The notes beneath the pieces are model-generated. The model was not told the origin of the DNA. It made no database searches and saw nothing but the letters and a program-made list of their open reading frames with translations. From positions 6,949-19,390 of the forward strand of contig DJFP01000107.1 in assembly GCA_002432565.1 (NCBI GenBank): a stretch of 12,442 nt of DNA, in the 5' to 3' direction. This DNA is from Flavobacteriales bacterium UBA5869 (GTDB lineage Bacteria; Bacteroidota; Bacteroidia; Flavobacteriales_D; Crocinitomicaceae). The position numbers were made by a program, and so were the translations under genes. Shown here one piece after another: positions 6,510-12,442 of the stretch (the stretch's first letter is position 1; each line of letters starts with the position of its first letter).

Positions 6510-7844
6510 ATGTTCCGTCTAACTAAATTTCTTTCACTATTCGTATCCGGTATGCTGGCAGCCCATTTATCCTGGTGCCAGGACGACATCATTATCAAAG
6601 GAAAAGTCGTAAACGAGACCGGAGCTCCCATTAGAAATGCATCTGTCAAGATAGACATTCACAATGCCCGGACCAATTCCAACGGGAATTTCATCATCAA
6701 AAACGGGAACTTTCCGGCGCAGATTACCGTCAAAGGAAATCTTTACAACGACTATACGGACATATTGCTGTTCCCTGAGAAATGGAAAGACACCATGATG
6801 GTTTATGTCGTAATGAGCGGGAAAGAAACCCAGCTGGACGAAGTAACCATCAACGCCGACAGTAAATTTTGGGTTTATCCGCGTAAGCAGGCAAATGTGC
6901 TCGACTTTAAAGTAGAGAAAGACGGGAACATCATTCTGTGCTGCAGCGACGGACACAACTATTACCTCCGCCATTTGAATGAAATGGGAGACAAGGTCTA
7001 TGAGACGTCAATCCGGAAACACCCTAAATCGATACGGCAGGATTGCGGAGGAAAACTACACCTTGTTTACAAGGACAGCATTTACGAAACATCTGTCGTT
7101 GGACAATCCGTCGGGATTTTTTCTCCCCTTCCCTACTACAAAGCAATCGGACTGCTCGACAACTGTTCTTATTCGGACGATACATCAATTGTCATCCGAA
7201 CATACATGAACCAGAAGCAATACCTGGAATACCAATTGATTACCAAAAAAACACGGCACAGCAAAACGCTTTATGTGAGTGAAGACCGTCAGAAAAGCCG
7301 CCAATTAAAAGACTACCAGCGTGAAAACAAGCAAACAGTCAGCGAAATCCTGAGAGAATCAAACGCCAATCACAGCGACAAGCTTTCCAATGACGATGAG
7401 TACCTGAAAAAAGCGCGGGAGCGATGGACCACACAGCAATTTTACGACCTCATCCTGTTAAAACCCATCTATGCTCCATTATTCGAATTGAACGATTCAT
7501 TGTTCATCTTTGACCACATGAATGATTCGGCGGTTGTTTTCACCAAAACGGGAGTTCGTGTTCGAAGTTTCCCGATTTCTTACCAATATTTCAGAGGCTG
7601 GAAAAGTGAACTAATCCCGAATATTGAAAAAACCAGTATTTACGCCCGGTTCGAACGGGACGGCATTACCAGTTTGCGAAAAATCAACCTGATCAATGGA
7701 AAAGCAGAAGAAGTGGTACAGATCAAAGACCATATTTTTCCGGAACACATTCAAATACGCGAAGACTTCATTTATTATGTTTACAAGGACTATCTAGACC
7801 TGAGTATGCACTATATTTTCAAACAGCATCTGACAAACCGATAA
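6510..7844 (+). CDS. Secreted carboxypeptidase-regulatory-like domain protein, array member 4
   Basis: A 444-residue paralog following a 55-bp gap. Its signal peptide MFRLTKFLSLFVSGMLAAHL continues S-W-C before Gln24; Trp at -1 to the Cys argues against a lipobox, so ordinary signal peptidase I cleavage is more likely. The regulatory-like domain (about 26-116) ends L-D-E-V-T-I. Then come W-V-Y-P-R-K-Q-A-N-V-L-D-F, C-C-S-D (144-147), H-L-V-Y-K-D-S-I-Y-E and C-S-Y-S-D-D. The linker (about 258-305) is charged and ends K-K-A-R-E-R-W, as in member 3, but lacks polyproline. The conserved second half starts near F-E-L-N-D-S-L (325-331) and ends H-Y-I-F-K-Q-H-L. No enzyme motif and no type IX secretion tail is visible. 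Function unknown; probably part of the same secreted family system. Confidence 0.82.
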   Translation: MFRLTKFLSLFVSGMLAAHLSWCQDDIIIKGKVVNETGAPIRNASVKIDIHNARTNSNGNFIIKNGNFPAQITVKGNLYNDYTDILLFPEKWKDTMMVYVVMSGKETQLDEVTINADSKFWVYPRKQANVLDFKVEKDGNIILCCSDGHNYYLRHLNEMGDKVYETSIRKHPKSIRQDCGGKLHLVYKDSIYETSVVGQSVGIFSPLPYYKAIGLLDNCSYSDDTSIVIRTYMNQKQYLEYQLITKKTRHSKTLYVSEDRQKSRQLKDYQRENKQTVSEILRESNANHSDKLSNDDEYLKKARERWTTQQFYDLILLKPIYAPLFELNDSLFIFDHMNDSAVVFTKTGVRVRSFPISYQYFRGWKSELIPNIEKTSIYARFERDGITSLRKINLINGKAEEVVQIKDHIFPEHIQIREDFIYYVYKDYLDLSMHYIFKQHLTNR

Positions 7845-7847
7845 AGA

Positions 7848-7880
7848 TTTCAATTCAGTTTGAAAAAGAAGGTATTTTTG
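7848..7880 (+). promoter_or_regulatory. Promoter of the Pif1-like helicase gene
   Basis: TATTTTTG (7873-7880) is a perfect TAnnTTTG -7 box. TTTC (7848-7851) lies 21 bp upstream and matches the -33 TTTG at three of four bases. The leader would be short, about 12 nt. The -33 overlaps a small inverted repeat TTTCAA/TTGAAA (7848-7865) just after the stop of array member 4, which might weakly end that transcript. Confidence 0.5.
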
Positions 7881-7898
7881 CGTATCTTCAAGTAAGAG

Positions 7899-10205
7899 AT
7901 GAAAAACAATACAGAATCCATCAGCAATCCTGCTGAATTTACAGAACGATTTATCAATCAAACCAACAGTCCTGTTTTTTTGACCGGAAAAGCCGGCACG
8001 GGGAAAACTACACTGCTTCGAAAAATTGTCGAAACAACCCACAAGAACACAGTCATTGTTGCACCTACGGGAATTGCAGCTTTGAATGCAGGCGGAGTAA
8101 CCATTCATTCCTTTTTTCAGCTTCCTTTCAGCTCGTATATTCCCGAATTTGTATCGGATGGCTTGGTGCAGGGAAACACCAAATTCGAATCGAAAGAAAC
8201 ACTTAAAAGACATTTTCATTTCAATAAAACCAGGCAGAATCTCATCCGGAATGTAGAATTGCTGATCATAGACGAAGTTTCAATGCTTCGTGCCGATCTT
8301 TTGGATGCCATTGACTGGACTTTAAGAAATGTTCGCAGGAACAACAATCCTTTTGGCGGGCTCCAGGTACTTTTCATCGGGGATTTGCTTCAGCTTCCCC
8401 CGGTTATCAAACCGGAAGAATGGAGTGTTCTGCAGAAATATTACCACGGCATTTTTTTCTTTAATGCGCATGTACTCCGCGAACAGGCCCCGGTTTACAT
8501 TGAATTGGAAAAGATTTTCCGGCAGGATGACCAGCTTTTCATCAATTTGCTGAATAATCTAAGAAACAACCAGGTAACAAAGGAAGACCAGCTTCTGCTT
8601 GAAAAATATGTGAACCCTTCCTTTGATTCCACCAAAGAAGAAGGATACATTACTTTAACAACACACAATTCAAAAGCCGACCAGATGAATGCGGCCGCTT
8701 TGAATTCACTGAACGAGAAATCGATCGTTTATTCTGCAGAGATCAAAAACGATTTTCCTCCTCATTTATACCCGATCGAAAAGGAAACCGAGTTGAAAGT
8801 CGGTGCCCAGATCATGTTCATCAAAAACGATATTTCCTTTGAAAAGAACTTCTACAATGGAAAGATGGGGGTCATTAAATCTTTGACCAAAGATGAGATC
8901 GAGGTATACTTTAAAGAAGAAAAACGGAGTATTACCGTTGAAAAATACGAGTGGAACAACATCAAGTACACGCTGAATGAACAAAGCGGGGAAATTGAGG
9001 AAGAGATCCTGGGAACATTTGTCCACTACCCGATCAAATTGGCGTGGGCAATTACGATCCACAAAAGCCAGGGATTAACTTTTGATAAAGCAGTTCTGGA
9101 TGTTTCGAATGTGTTTGCTCCCGGCCAGGCTTATGTAGCGCTATCCAGGCTGCGAAGTCTGGAAGGACTTGTTCTATTAAAACCACTTTCCATGAATGGT
9201 CTGGTCAATGATCACCAGGTCGTTTCTTATTCATCCAACAAAGCTCCGGAAGACCGCATGAAGTTGTACCTCGACCAGGAAACAGCGCGTTTTGTTTACA
9301 ACAGTCTTGTCCAGGCATTCGACTGGTATGATTACACCACTAAATGGGCGACTTTCGAATTGGGTTTTAAAAACCAGGGACCAAAAACAGAAAAAGGGAA
9401 AGACAAATCCTGGGTAGCAAACCAGCTCCAAACAGTTCAGGCCACTTTTGATGCGGCACGAAAATTCCAAAATCAGCTCGCAAACTTATTCTCCAAAGAA
9501 AAACCGGAATGGGAATTTATCCATGAACGCGTGCAAGCTGCTTACCAGTATTTTTTCAAACCGTTGGACTCACAGGTCTATTCAATCATGAAACGGCGTT
9601 ATGAAGTGGCTAAGATCAAAAAAACGAAAGGTTATTTCGAAGAACTGGAAGAATTGGAACAGGAAGTTGTAGCAGTTGTTCACCGCCTGATGAAGGGCCG
9701 CTTGTTAATGGAAGCGGTTGTGAACCAAAAACCATTTACGAAAGAAACGGTACGTTCGACTGAAATAACCAATTACGTGATCGCGAAAAGCCACAGCATC
9801 CAGCAGGAATTGCGGGCAAACCGATCCATGATGGATGAGATGATGGAAGAAGACTTTACGGATGTACTTCAATTGGTAAAACCCAAAAAAGAAGCTAAAG
9901 AAGAAAAAGCGATTAAGAAAAACACCTATGAAGTTACCTTCGAACTTTTCGAAGAAGGAAAAACTATCGAACAAATTGCGAACGAACGCCAATTAGGACT
10001 TACGACTATCGAAGGTCATTTTGCCAAGCTGATCCAGCAGGAAAAGATCGATATTACAGCTGTTCTTGATCCTAAACGCATCAGTGAGATCGAATCGTAC
10101 CTGGAAGGCTCCGAAGGAAAAACGCTTGGAGCTATCAAAGAGGAATTGGGAGATAAAGTAAGTTATGCCGAATTGAAGTGGGTTCAGGCTTCGAAGATGT
10201 TGTAA
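7899..10205 (+). CDS. Pif1/RecD-like superfamily 1 helicase with C-terminal HTH domain
   Basis: A 768-residue ATP-dependent DNA helicase. Walker A is G-K-A-G-T-G-K-T-T (30-38); motif Ia A-P-T-G-I-A-A-L-N-A-G-G starts at 55; Walker B is I-I-D-E-V-S-M with Asp125-Glu126; motif III G-D-L-L-Q-L-P-P is 161-168. The C-terminal RecA fold has T-I-H-K-S-Q-G (386-392) and A-Y-V-A-L-S-R (411-417), diagnostic of the Pif1 group. Residues about 470-670 are charged and largely helical. Residues 671-768 look like two small helix-turn-helix units (G-K-T-I-E-Q-I-A then L-T-T-I-E-G-H-F), similar to the HTH_40-type domain found at the end of some RecQ and other bacterial helicases. Pif1 enzymes unwind 5'-3' and resolve difficult DNA such as G-quadruplexes; this role is inferred. 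It has its own promoter and is probably a housekeeping gene unrelated to the array. Confidence 0.92.
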   Translation: MKNNTESISNPAEFTERFINQTNSPVFLTGKAGTGKTTLLRKIVETTHKNTVIVAPTGIAALNAGGVTIHSFFQLPFSSYIPEFVSDGLVQGNTKFESKETLKRHFHFNKTRQNLIRNVELLIIDEVSMLRADLLDAIDWTLRNVRRNNNPFGGLQVLFIGDLLQLPPVIKPEEWSVLQKYYHGIFFFNAHVLREQAPVYIELEKIFRQDDQLFINLLNNLRNNQVTKEDQLLLEKYVNPSFDSTKEEGYITLTTHNSKADQMNAAALNSLNEKSIVYSAEIKNDFPPHLYPIEKETELKVGAQIMFIKNDISFEKNFYNGKMGVIKSLTKDEIEVYFKEEKRSITVEKYEWNNIKYTLNEQSGEIEEEILGTFVHYPIKLAWAITIHKSQGLTFDKAVLDVSNVFAPGQAYVALSRLRSLEGLVLLKPLSMNGLVNDHQVVSYSSNKAPEDRMKLYLDQETARFVYNSLVQAFDWYDYTTKWATFELGFKNQGPKTEKGKDKSWVANQLQTVQATFDAARKFQNQLANLFSKEKPEWEFIHERVQAAYQYFFKPLDSQVYSIMKRRYEVAKIKKTKGYFEELEELEQEVVAVVHRLMKGRLLMEAVVNQKPFTKETVRSTEITNYVIAKSHSIQQELRANRSMMDEMMEEDFTDVLQLVKPKKEAKEEKAIKKNTYEVTFELFEEGKTIEQIANERQLGLTTIEGHFAKLIQQEKIDITAVLDPKRISEIESYLEGSEGKTLGAIKEELGDKVSYAELKWVQASKML

Positions 10206-10228
10206 GATGAGAAATCCACAACATCTTC
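10193..10228. terminator. Bidirectional hairpin between convergent genes
   Basis: A perfect 11-bp inverted repeat, GAAGATGTTGT (10193-10203) and ACAACATCTTC (10218-10228), with a 14-nt loop, sits between the helicase and the XRE gene. The left arm includes the last helicase codons and the first base of its stop codon. Neither strand shows a T-run after the stem, so it is terminator-like rather than a textbook intrinsic terminator. Its place between convergent genes supports a shared role. Confidence 0.55.
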
Positions 10229-10233
10229 ATCCA

Positions 10234-10725
10234 TTAAGCCATTAAGAGATCTTCCAACTTATAGTTATCGTATTCACCTTTGTGAGACTTTTTCGCTTGG
10301 ATCAATTCATTTTTGACCTGGATTTCCAGCAATATTTCGGCATGCACATTGAATACTTTTTCCAGCTTCAAAAGATGTTCTACCGTAAACTTACGCTCTC
10401 CGTTAAAGTACTTATTAATATTTCGGGGAGAGATTTCAATATATTCTGCAAAGGCTCCCTTTCGAACTTTTATCCGGTCTAATAATTTATACAAGAAATC
10501 TCCTAATTGAACAATTTCTTCAGGGTTATCGTTTTCAGCATAATCTCTAAGCGCAAACCTAAACCCGGTTAAAATATCATCAATTTTATCTTCCTTCGAT
10601 CTGTTATTATATAAATCCTCTCGGTATTTCCGGATTTGATCGTGTTCCGCTTTAGTCAATTGATGCTCGTGATAAGGATTCCCGATAACATCATCAAAAT
10701 CTCTATCAATCTTATCTTTTTTCAT
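10234..10725 (-). CDS. HigA-like XRE-family DNA-binding protein (putative antitoxin)
   Basis: A 163-residue protein, second gene of a two-gene minus-strand operon, 26 bp after the GNAT gene. Residues about 74-136 are an XRE helix-turn-helix: L-G-D-F-L-Y-K-L-L-D, then the core K-G-A-F-A-E-Y-I-E-I-S-P-R-N-I-N-K-Y-F-N-G (89-109), then H-L-L-K-L-E-K-V-F-N-V-H-A-E-I-L-L-E-I-Q. The last block corresponds to the '...FGTSPEFWLNLQ' end of HigA/VapI antitoxins. Residues 1-70 are a charged helical extension not usual for HigA, and 137-163 are a Lys-rich tail. It probably binds the operator-like repeats at 11309-11338 and represses the operon. Whether it neutralises the GNAT product is inference; a plain regulator is the alternative. 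It converges on the helicase gene with a shared hairpin. Confidence 0.75.
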   Translation of the reverse strand: MKKDKIDRDFDDVIGNPYHEHQLTKAEHDQIRKYREDLYNNRSKEDKIDDILTGFRFALRDYAENDNPEEIVQLGDFLYKLLDRIKVRKGAFAEYIEISPRNINKYFNGERKFTVEHLLKLEKVFNVHAEILLEIQVKNELIQAKKSHKGEYDNYKLEDLLMA

Positions 10726-10751
10726 GTTATAATCTTTTATTAAACCAACTT

Positions 10752-11270
10752 TTACTCCTTCTCATCATTCAAATATTCCTTTACAAGCTCTTTGCTTACA
10801 TCTGGATGAATTTCCATATATCCCATTGGATTCATGATCGCTTTATACTTTATTCGATACATTTTCTCCAAACGGTTCTGTACGTTCTCATCTTCACTGA
10901 AAGCTTCAAATGTAAGAAACCCTTTATCCGGCGAATCCACTTCATACAAACTCAACCCACAAGCATAAGCAATCAAGCAACCGGCAACTCCTTTATATTT
11001 TCCCTTGCTCCCCAAATTATGAGGTGCTACTTCCAGGTAATCCATGAACGGTCCAAAAGTTTCATGATTCGAAAAGATCATACATCCTTCAATAACAGTT
11101 GGAGAATCTTCTTTTACCAGGACAAATGCCCGTTTTCCCTTTGATAGAATATGTTTATTAAAATTAAAAGACCAACCGTCAGCTAGCGAAGGCATTTCCT
11201 TTTTATCTCCTTCCCGAATTTCTGCACCAATTAGTTGGCCCGAGTCAACTTCTATTATTTTTACTTTCAT
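10752..11270 (-). CDS. GNAT-fold acetyltransferase-like protein (putative toxin)
   Basis: A 172-residue protein, first gene of the minus-strand pair. The order of strands and helices fits the GNAT fold: N-terminal strands to about 65, then M-D-Y-L-E-V-A-P-H-N (76-85), the beta-4 strand, followed by K-Y-K-G-V-A-G-C-L-I-A-Y-A-C (91-104), equivalent to the acetyl-CoA loop (Q/R)xxGx(G/A) and helix alpha-3. Next come G-F-L-T-F-E-A-F-S-E-D (117-127) and Y-R-I-K-Y-K-A-I-M-N-P-M-G-Y-M-E-I (138-154), which match beta-5 and motif B. The loop is an unusual variant, with Lys where Arg/Gln is common. GNAT enzymes move an acetyl group from acetyl-CoA to an amine; several toxins of this fold acetylate aminoacyl-tRNA. 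Here the small size and the downstream XRE gene suggest a toxin or a regulated acetyltransferase. Substrate unknown. Confidence 0.68.
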   Translation of the reverse strand: MKVKIIEVDSGQLIGAEIREGDKKEMPSLADGWSFNFNKHILSKGKRAFVLVKEDSPTVIEGCMIFSNHETFGPFMDYLEVAPHNLGSKGKYKGVAGCLIAYACGLSLYEVDSPDKGFLTFEAFSEDENVQNRLEKMYRIKYKAIMNPMGYMEIHPDVSKELVKEYLNDEKE

Positions 11271-11308
11271 TCAGCATCATAGTTTCCGGTTACAAGTTAT
11301 TCGAAAGA

Positions 11309-11338
11309 TACAAATTTACCGTCGGATTTGTACGGTAA
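11309..11338 (-). promoter_or_regulatory. GNAT-XRE operon promoter with interleaved operator-like palindromes
   Basis: On the minus strand TAAATTTG (11311-11318) is a perfect TAnnTTTG -7 box; transcription would start near 11304, about 33 nt before the GNAT ATG. Two perfect 7-bp inverted repeats interleave over it: TACAAAT (11309-11315) with ATTTGTA (11326-11332), and TTACCGT (11316-11322) with ACGGTAA (11332-11338). A repressor bound there would cover the -7 element. No clear -33 TTTG is visible. The downstream XRE protein is the natural candidate regulator, by inference. Confidence 0.6.
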
Positions 11339-11372
11339 TTTTGTTAAATTCGTCAAAATTGTATGAATTAAA

Positions 11373-11401
11373 AAATCACACCCGCAAAACAGATGTGATT
11401 T
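11373..11401 (-). terminator. Hairpin with T-run on the minus strand
   Basis: The arms AAATCACA (11373-11380) and TGTGATTT (11394-11401) enclose a 13-nt loop. On the minus strand the stem runs into a T-run (bases 11375-11371 and on), giving the shape of an intrinsic terminator pointing towards the GNAT operon. It could end any transcript entering from 11402-11490, or insulate the operon. The rest of the 290-bp gap 11271-11560 holds only the promoter, a possible 19-codon frame (11401-11460) and the metK terminator. Confidence 0.4.
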
Positions 11402-11487
11402 CACCAAACTACCAAATAACTACTCGTCATTTCAACCAACTTCAATGACTTTGTTTCCATTAGAATACAAACCTTCCAAAAAGTAAC

Positions 11488-11535
11488 AAAAATAAAAACC
11501 CTGACGTCCCGACAGGATCGTCGGGAGTCAGGGTT
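11488..11535 (-). terminator. Strong intrinsic terminator of metK
   Basis: On the minus strand, 26 bp after the metK stop, the arms AACCCTGAC (11497-11505) and GTCAGGGTT (11527-11535) continue into TCCCGAC (11507-11513) and GTCGGGA (11520-11526). The loop is AGGATC and one base, G11506, is bulged. The 16-bp GC-rich stem is followed by TTTTTATTTTT. This is a textbook rho-independent terminator. Confidence 0.92.
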
Positions 11536-11560
11536 CAAATTATTTTAACGTTGCTATTTC

Positions 11561-12442
11561 TTACAAAGAGAAAGCAGCTTTTACTTTATCTACGAAATCC
11601 AATTTTTCCCAAGTGAACAATTCTACTTCTTTCACTACCTGAGATCCATCCGGCGCGCTGAATGTTTTCTTCACTACTTCGTTCTTACGTCCCATGTGTC
11701 CGTAAGCAGCAGTTTCAGAGTACATCGGGTTTCTCAATTTCAAACGTTGCTCTATTGCGTAAGGACGCATGTCAAAGATCTCAGCACATTTCTTAGCGAT
11801 CTCTCCGTCCGTCATGTTTACTTTAGAAGTTCCGTAAGTGTTGATGAACAAACCACAAGGTTTAGCAACACCAATTGCGTAAGAAACCTGTACCAAAACC
11901 TCATCACACAAACCAGCCGCAACCAGGTTCTTAGCGATGTGACGTGTAGCGTAAGCTGCAGAACGGTCTACTTTTGAAGGATCTTTTCCGGAGAAAGCAC
12001 CACCACCGTGAGCACCTTTACCACCATAAGTATCTACGATAATTTTACGACCTGTCAAACCTGTATCTCCGTGAGGACCTCCGATAACGAATTTTCCTGT
12101 TGGATTGATGTGGTAAGTGATCTGGTCGTTGAACAACGCCTGCAATTCCGGCTTCAATTTCGCTTTTACACGAGGAATTACGATGTTCACGATATCTTCA
12201 TTGATTTTTTTCAACATGTCTGCCTCCGTTCCGAAATCGTCGTGCTGTGTAGAAACTACGATTGTATCGATACGTTGTGGAACATTGTCATCTGAATACT
12301 CAATTGTTACCTGGGATTTTGCATCCGGGCGCAAATAACCGATGATATGAGGTTCGTGGTTACGGATTTTAGACAATTCCTGAAGAATGTTGTGAGCCAA
12401 ATCCAAAGCCAACGGCATGTAATTTTCAGTTTCTTTCGTTGC
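11561..12442 (-). CDS. metK: S-adenosylmethionine synthetase (MetK), N-terminus cut by window edge
   Basis: The C-terminal 293 residues are present and the frame is open to the right edge: the sequence enters as A-T-K-E-T-E-N-Y-M-P-L-A-L-D, so the Met at 12418 is internal, not the start. The enzyme makes S-adenosylmethionine from methionine and ATP in the cytoplasm. Visible hallmarks are G-G-P-H-G-D-T-G-L-T-G-R-K-I-I-V-D-T-Y-G, the signature G-G-G-A-F-S-G-K-D-P (phosphate-binding loop), K-V-D-R-S-A-A-Y and the C-terminal I-R/K...F-D-M-R-P-Y-A-I region. An insert around D-D-N-V-P-Q-R-I-D-T-I-V-V-S-T-Q-H-D is normal for bacterial MetK. The N-terminal GHPDK motif lies outside the window. A strong terminator follows the gene. 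Confidence 0.97.
   Translation of the reverse strand, partial: ATKETENYMPLALDLAHNILQELSKIRNHEPHIIGYLRPDAKSQVTIEYSDDNVPQRIDTIVVSTQHDDFGTEADMLKKINEDIVNIVIPRVKAKLKPELQALFNDQITYHINPTGKFVIGGPHGDTGLTGRKIIVDTYGGKGAHGGGAFSGKDPSKVDRSAAYATRHIAKNLVAAGLCDEVLVQVSYAIGVAKPCGLFINTYGTSKVNMTDGEIAKKCAEIFDMRPYAIEQRLKLRNPMYSETAAYGHMGRKNEVVKKTFSAPDGSQVVKEVELFTWEKLDFVDKVKAAFSL

Larger units (their letters stand above)
2424..7844 (+). repeat. Tandem array of four paralogous genes
   Basis: Four genes in the same orientation share the full domain plan and motif order. Members 2 and 3 are the closest pair, member 4 is next and member 1 the most divergent. A 25-bp run is identical between 4120-4144 and 5445-5469. The pattern suggests successive unequal-crossover duplications. 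The linker between the two beta-rich halves is the only region that cannot be aligned among members. Confidence 0.85.

Noticed and set aside
6510..6590. Array member 4 as a lipoprotein via S-W-Cys23
   Set aside because: Trp at -1 does not fit a lipobox, and the other three members have ordinary signal peptidase I sites before Gln at the same place.
7043..7282. Two short plus-strand frames within array member 4 (6979-7209 and 7043-7282)
   Set aside because: Both are out-of-frame shadows of member 4 with no initiation context or recognisable protein feature.
12008..12295. Plus-strand frames opposite metK
   Set aside because: They lie antisense to a highly conserved enzyme gene and show only low-information translations.
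1..12442. CRISPR arrays, tRNA/rRNA genes, IS elements, prophage or att sites
   Set aside because: No regularly spaced short repeats, no cloverleaf ending in CCA, no transposase or integrase motifs and no flanking direct repeats were seen on reading both strands.

Overview
This 12.4 kb window looks like chromosomal DNA from a member of the Bacteroidota, most likely Flavobacteriales. Several features point that way. Promoters match TAnnTTTG (-7), some with a partial or complete TTTG (-33), and there are no Shine-Dalgarno sequences. Signal peptides are cut just before Gln. Carboxypeptidase-regulatory-like modules end in the (L/E)-(D/E)-EVT(V/I) signature familiar from SusC-type receptors. A Pif1-like helicase with a C-terminal HTH domain is present. 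A Crocinitomicaceae (Fluviicola-like) origin is only a guess. I see no tRNA, rRNA, CRISPR array, insertion sequence or prophage gene.

Layout. (1) Positions 1-456, minus strand: two tiny paralogous lipoprotein genes, each with its own promoter; the first runs off the left edge. (2) 559-2277, plus: an Omp85/BamA-TamA-like outer-membrane protein with POTRA-like domains and a 'RGF' barrel motif; it lacks an ATG start and is followed by a hairpin. (3) 2424-7844, plus: four tandem paralogous genes for secreted proteins of about 436-455 residues. Each has a signal peptide, a carboxypeptidase-regulatory-like beta-sandwich and a beta-rich, possibly propeller-like region split by a hypervariable linker. 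(4) 7899-10205, plus: a Pif1/RecD-like superfamily 1 helicase with its own promoter. (5) 10234-11270, minus, convergent to the helicase: a GNAT-like acetyltransferase gene followed by a HigA-like XRE gene, forming a candidate toxin-antitoxin type operon. Its promoter is overlaid by two interleaved inverted repeats. (6) 11271-11560: a gap with that promoter, a hairpin and a very strong intrinsic terminator. (7) 11561-12442, minus: metK (S-adenosylmethionine synthetase), cut by the right edge.

How the parts work together. The four secreted paralogs are probably a stepwise tandem expansion; genes 1-3 are separated by only 15-17 bp and look co-transcribed, while gene 4 has a longer leader with a hairpin. 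Their function is unknown. The Omp85 gene upstream ends in a hairpin, so it is probably a separate unit. The GNAT/XRE pair has the order and the promoter-embedded operator-like repeats expected of an autoregulated two-gene module. The most promising material for something undescribed is the four-gene paralog array and the GNAT-XRE module.
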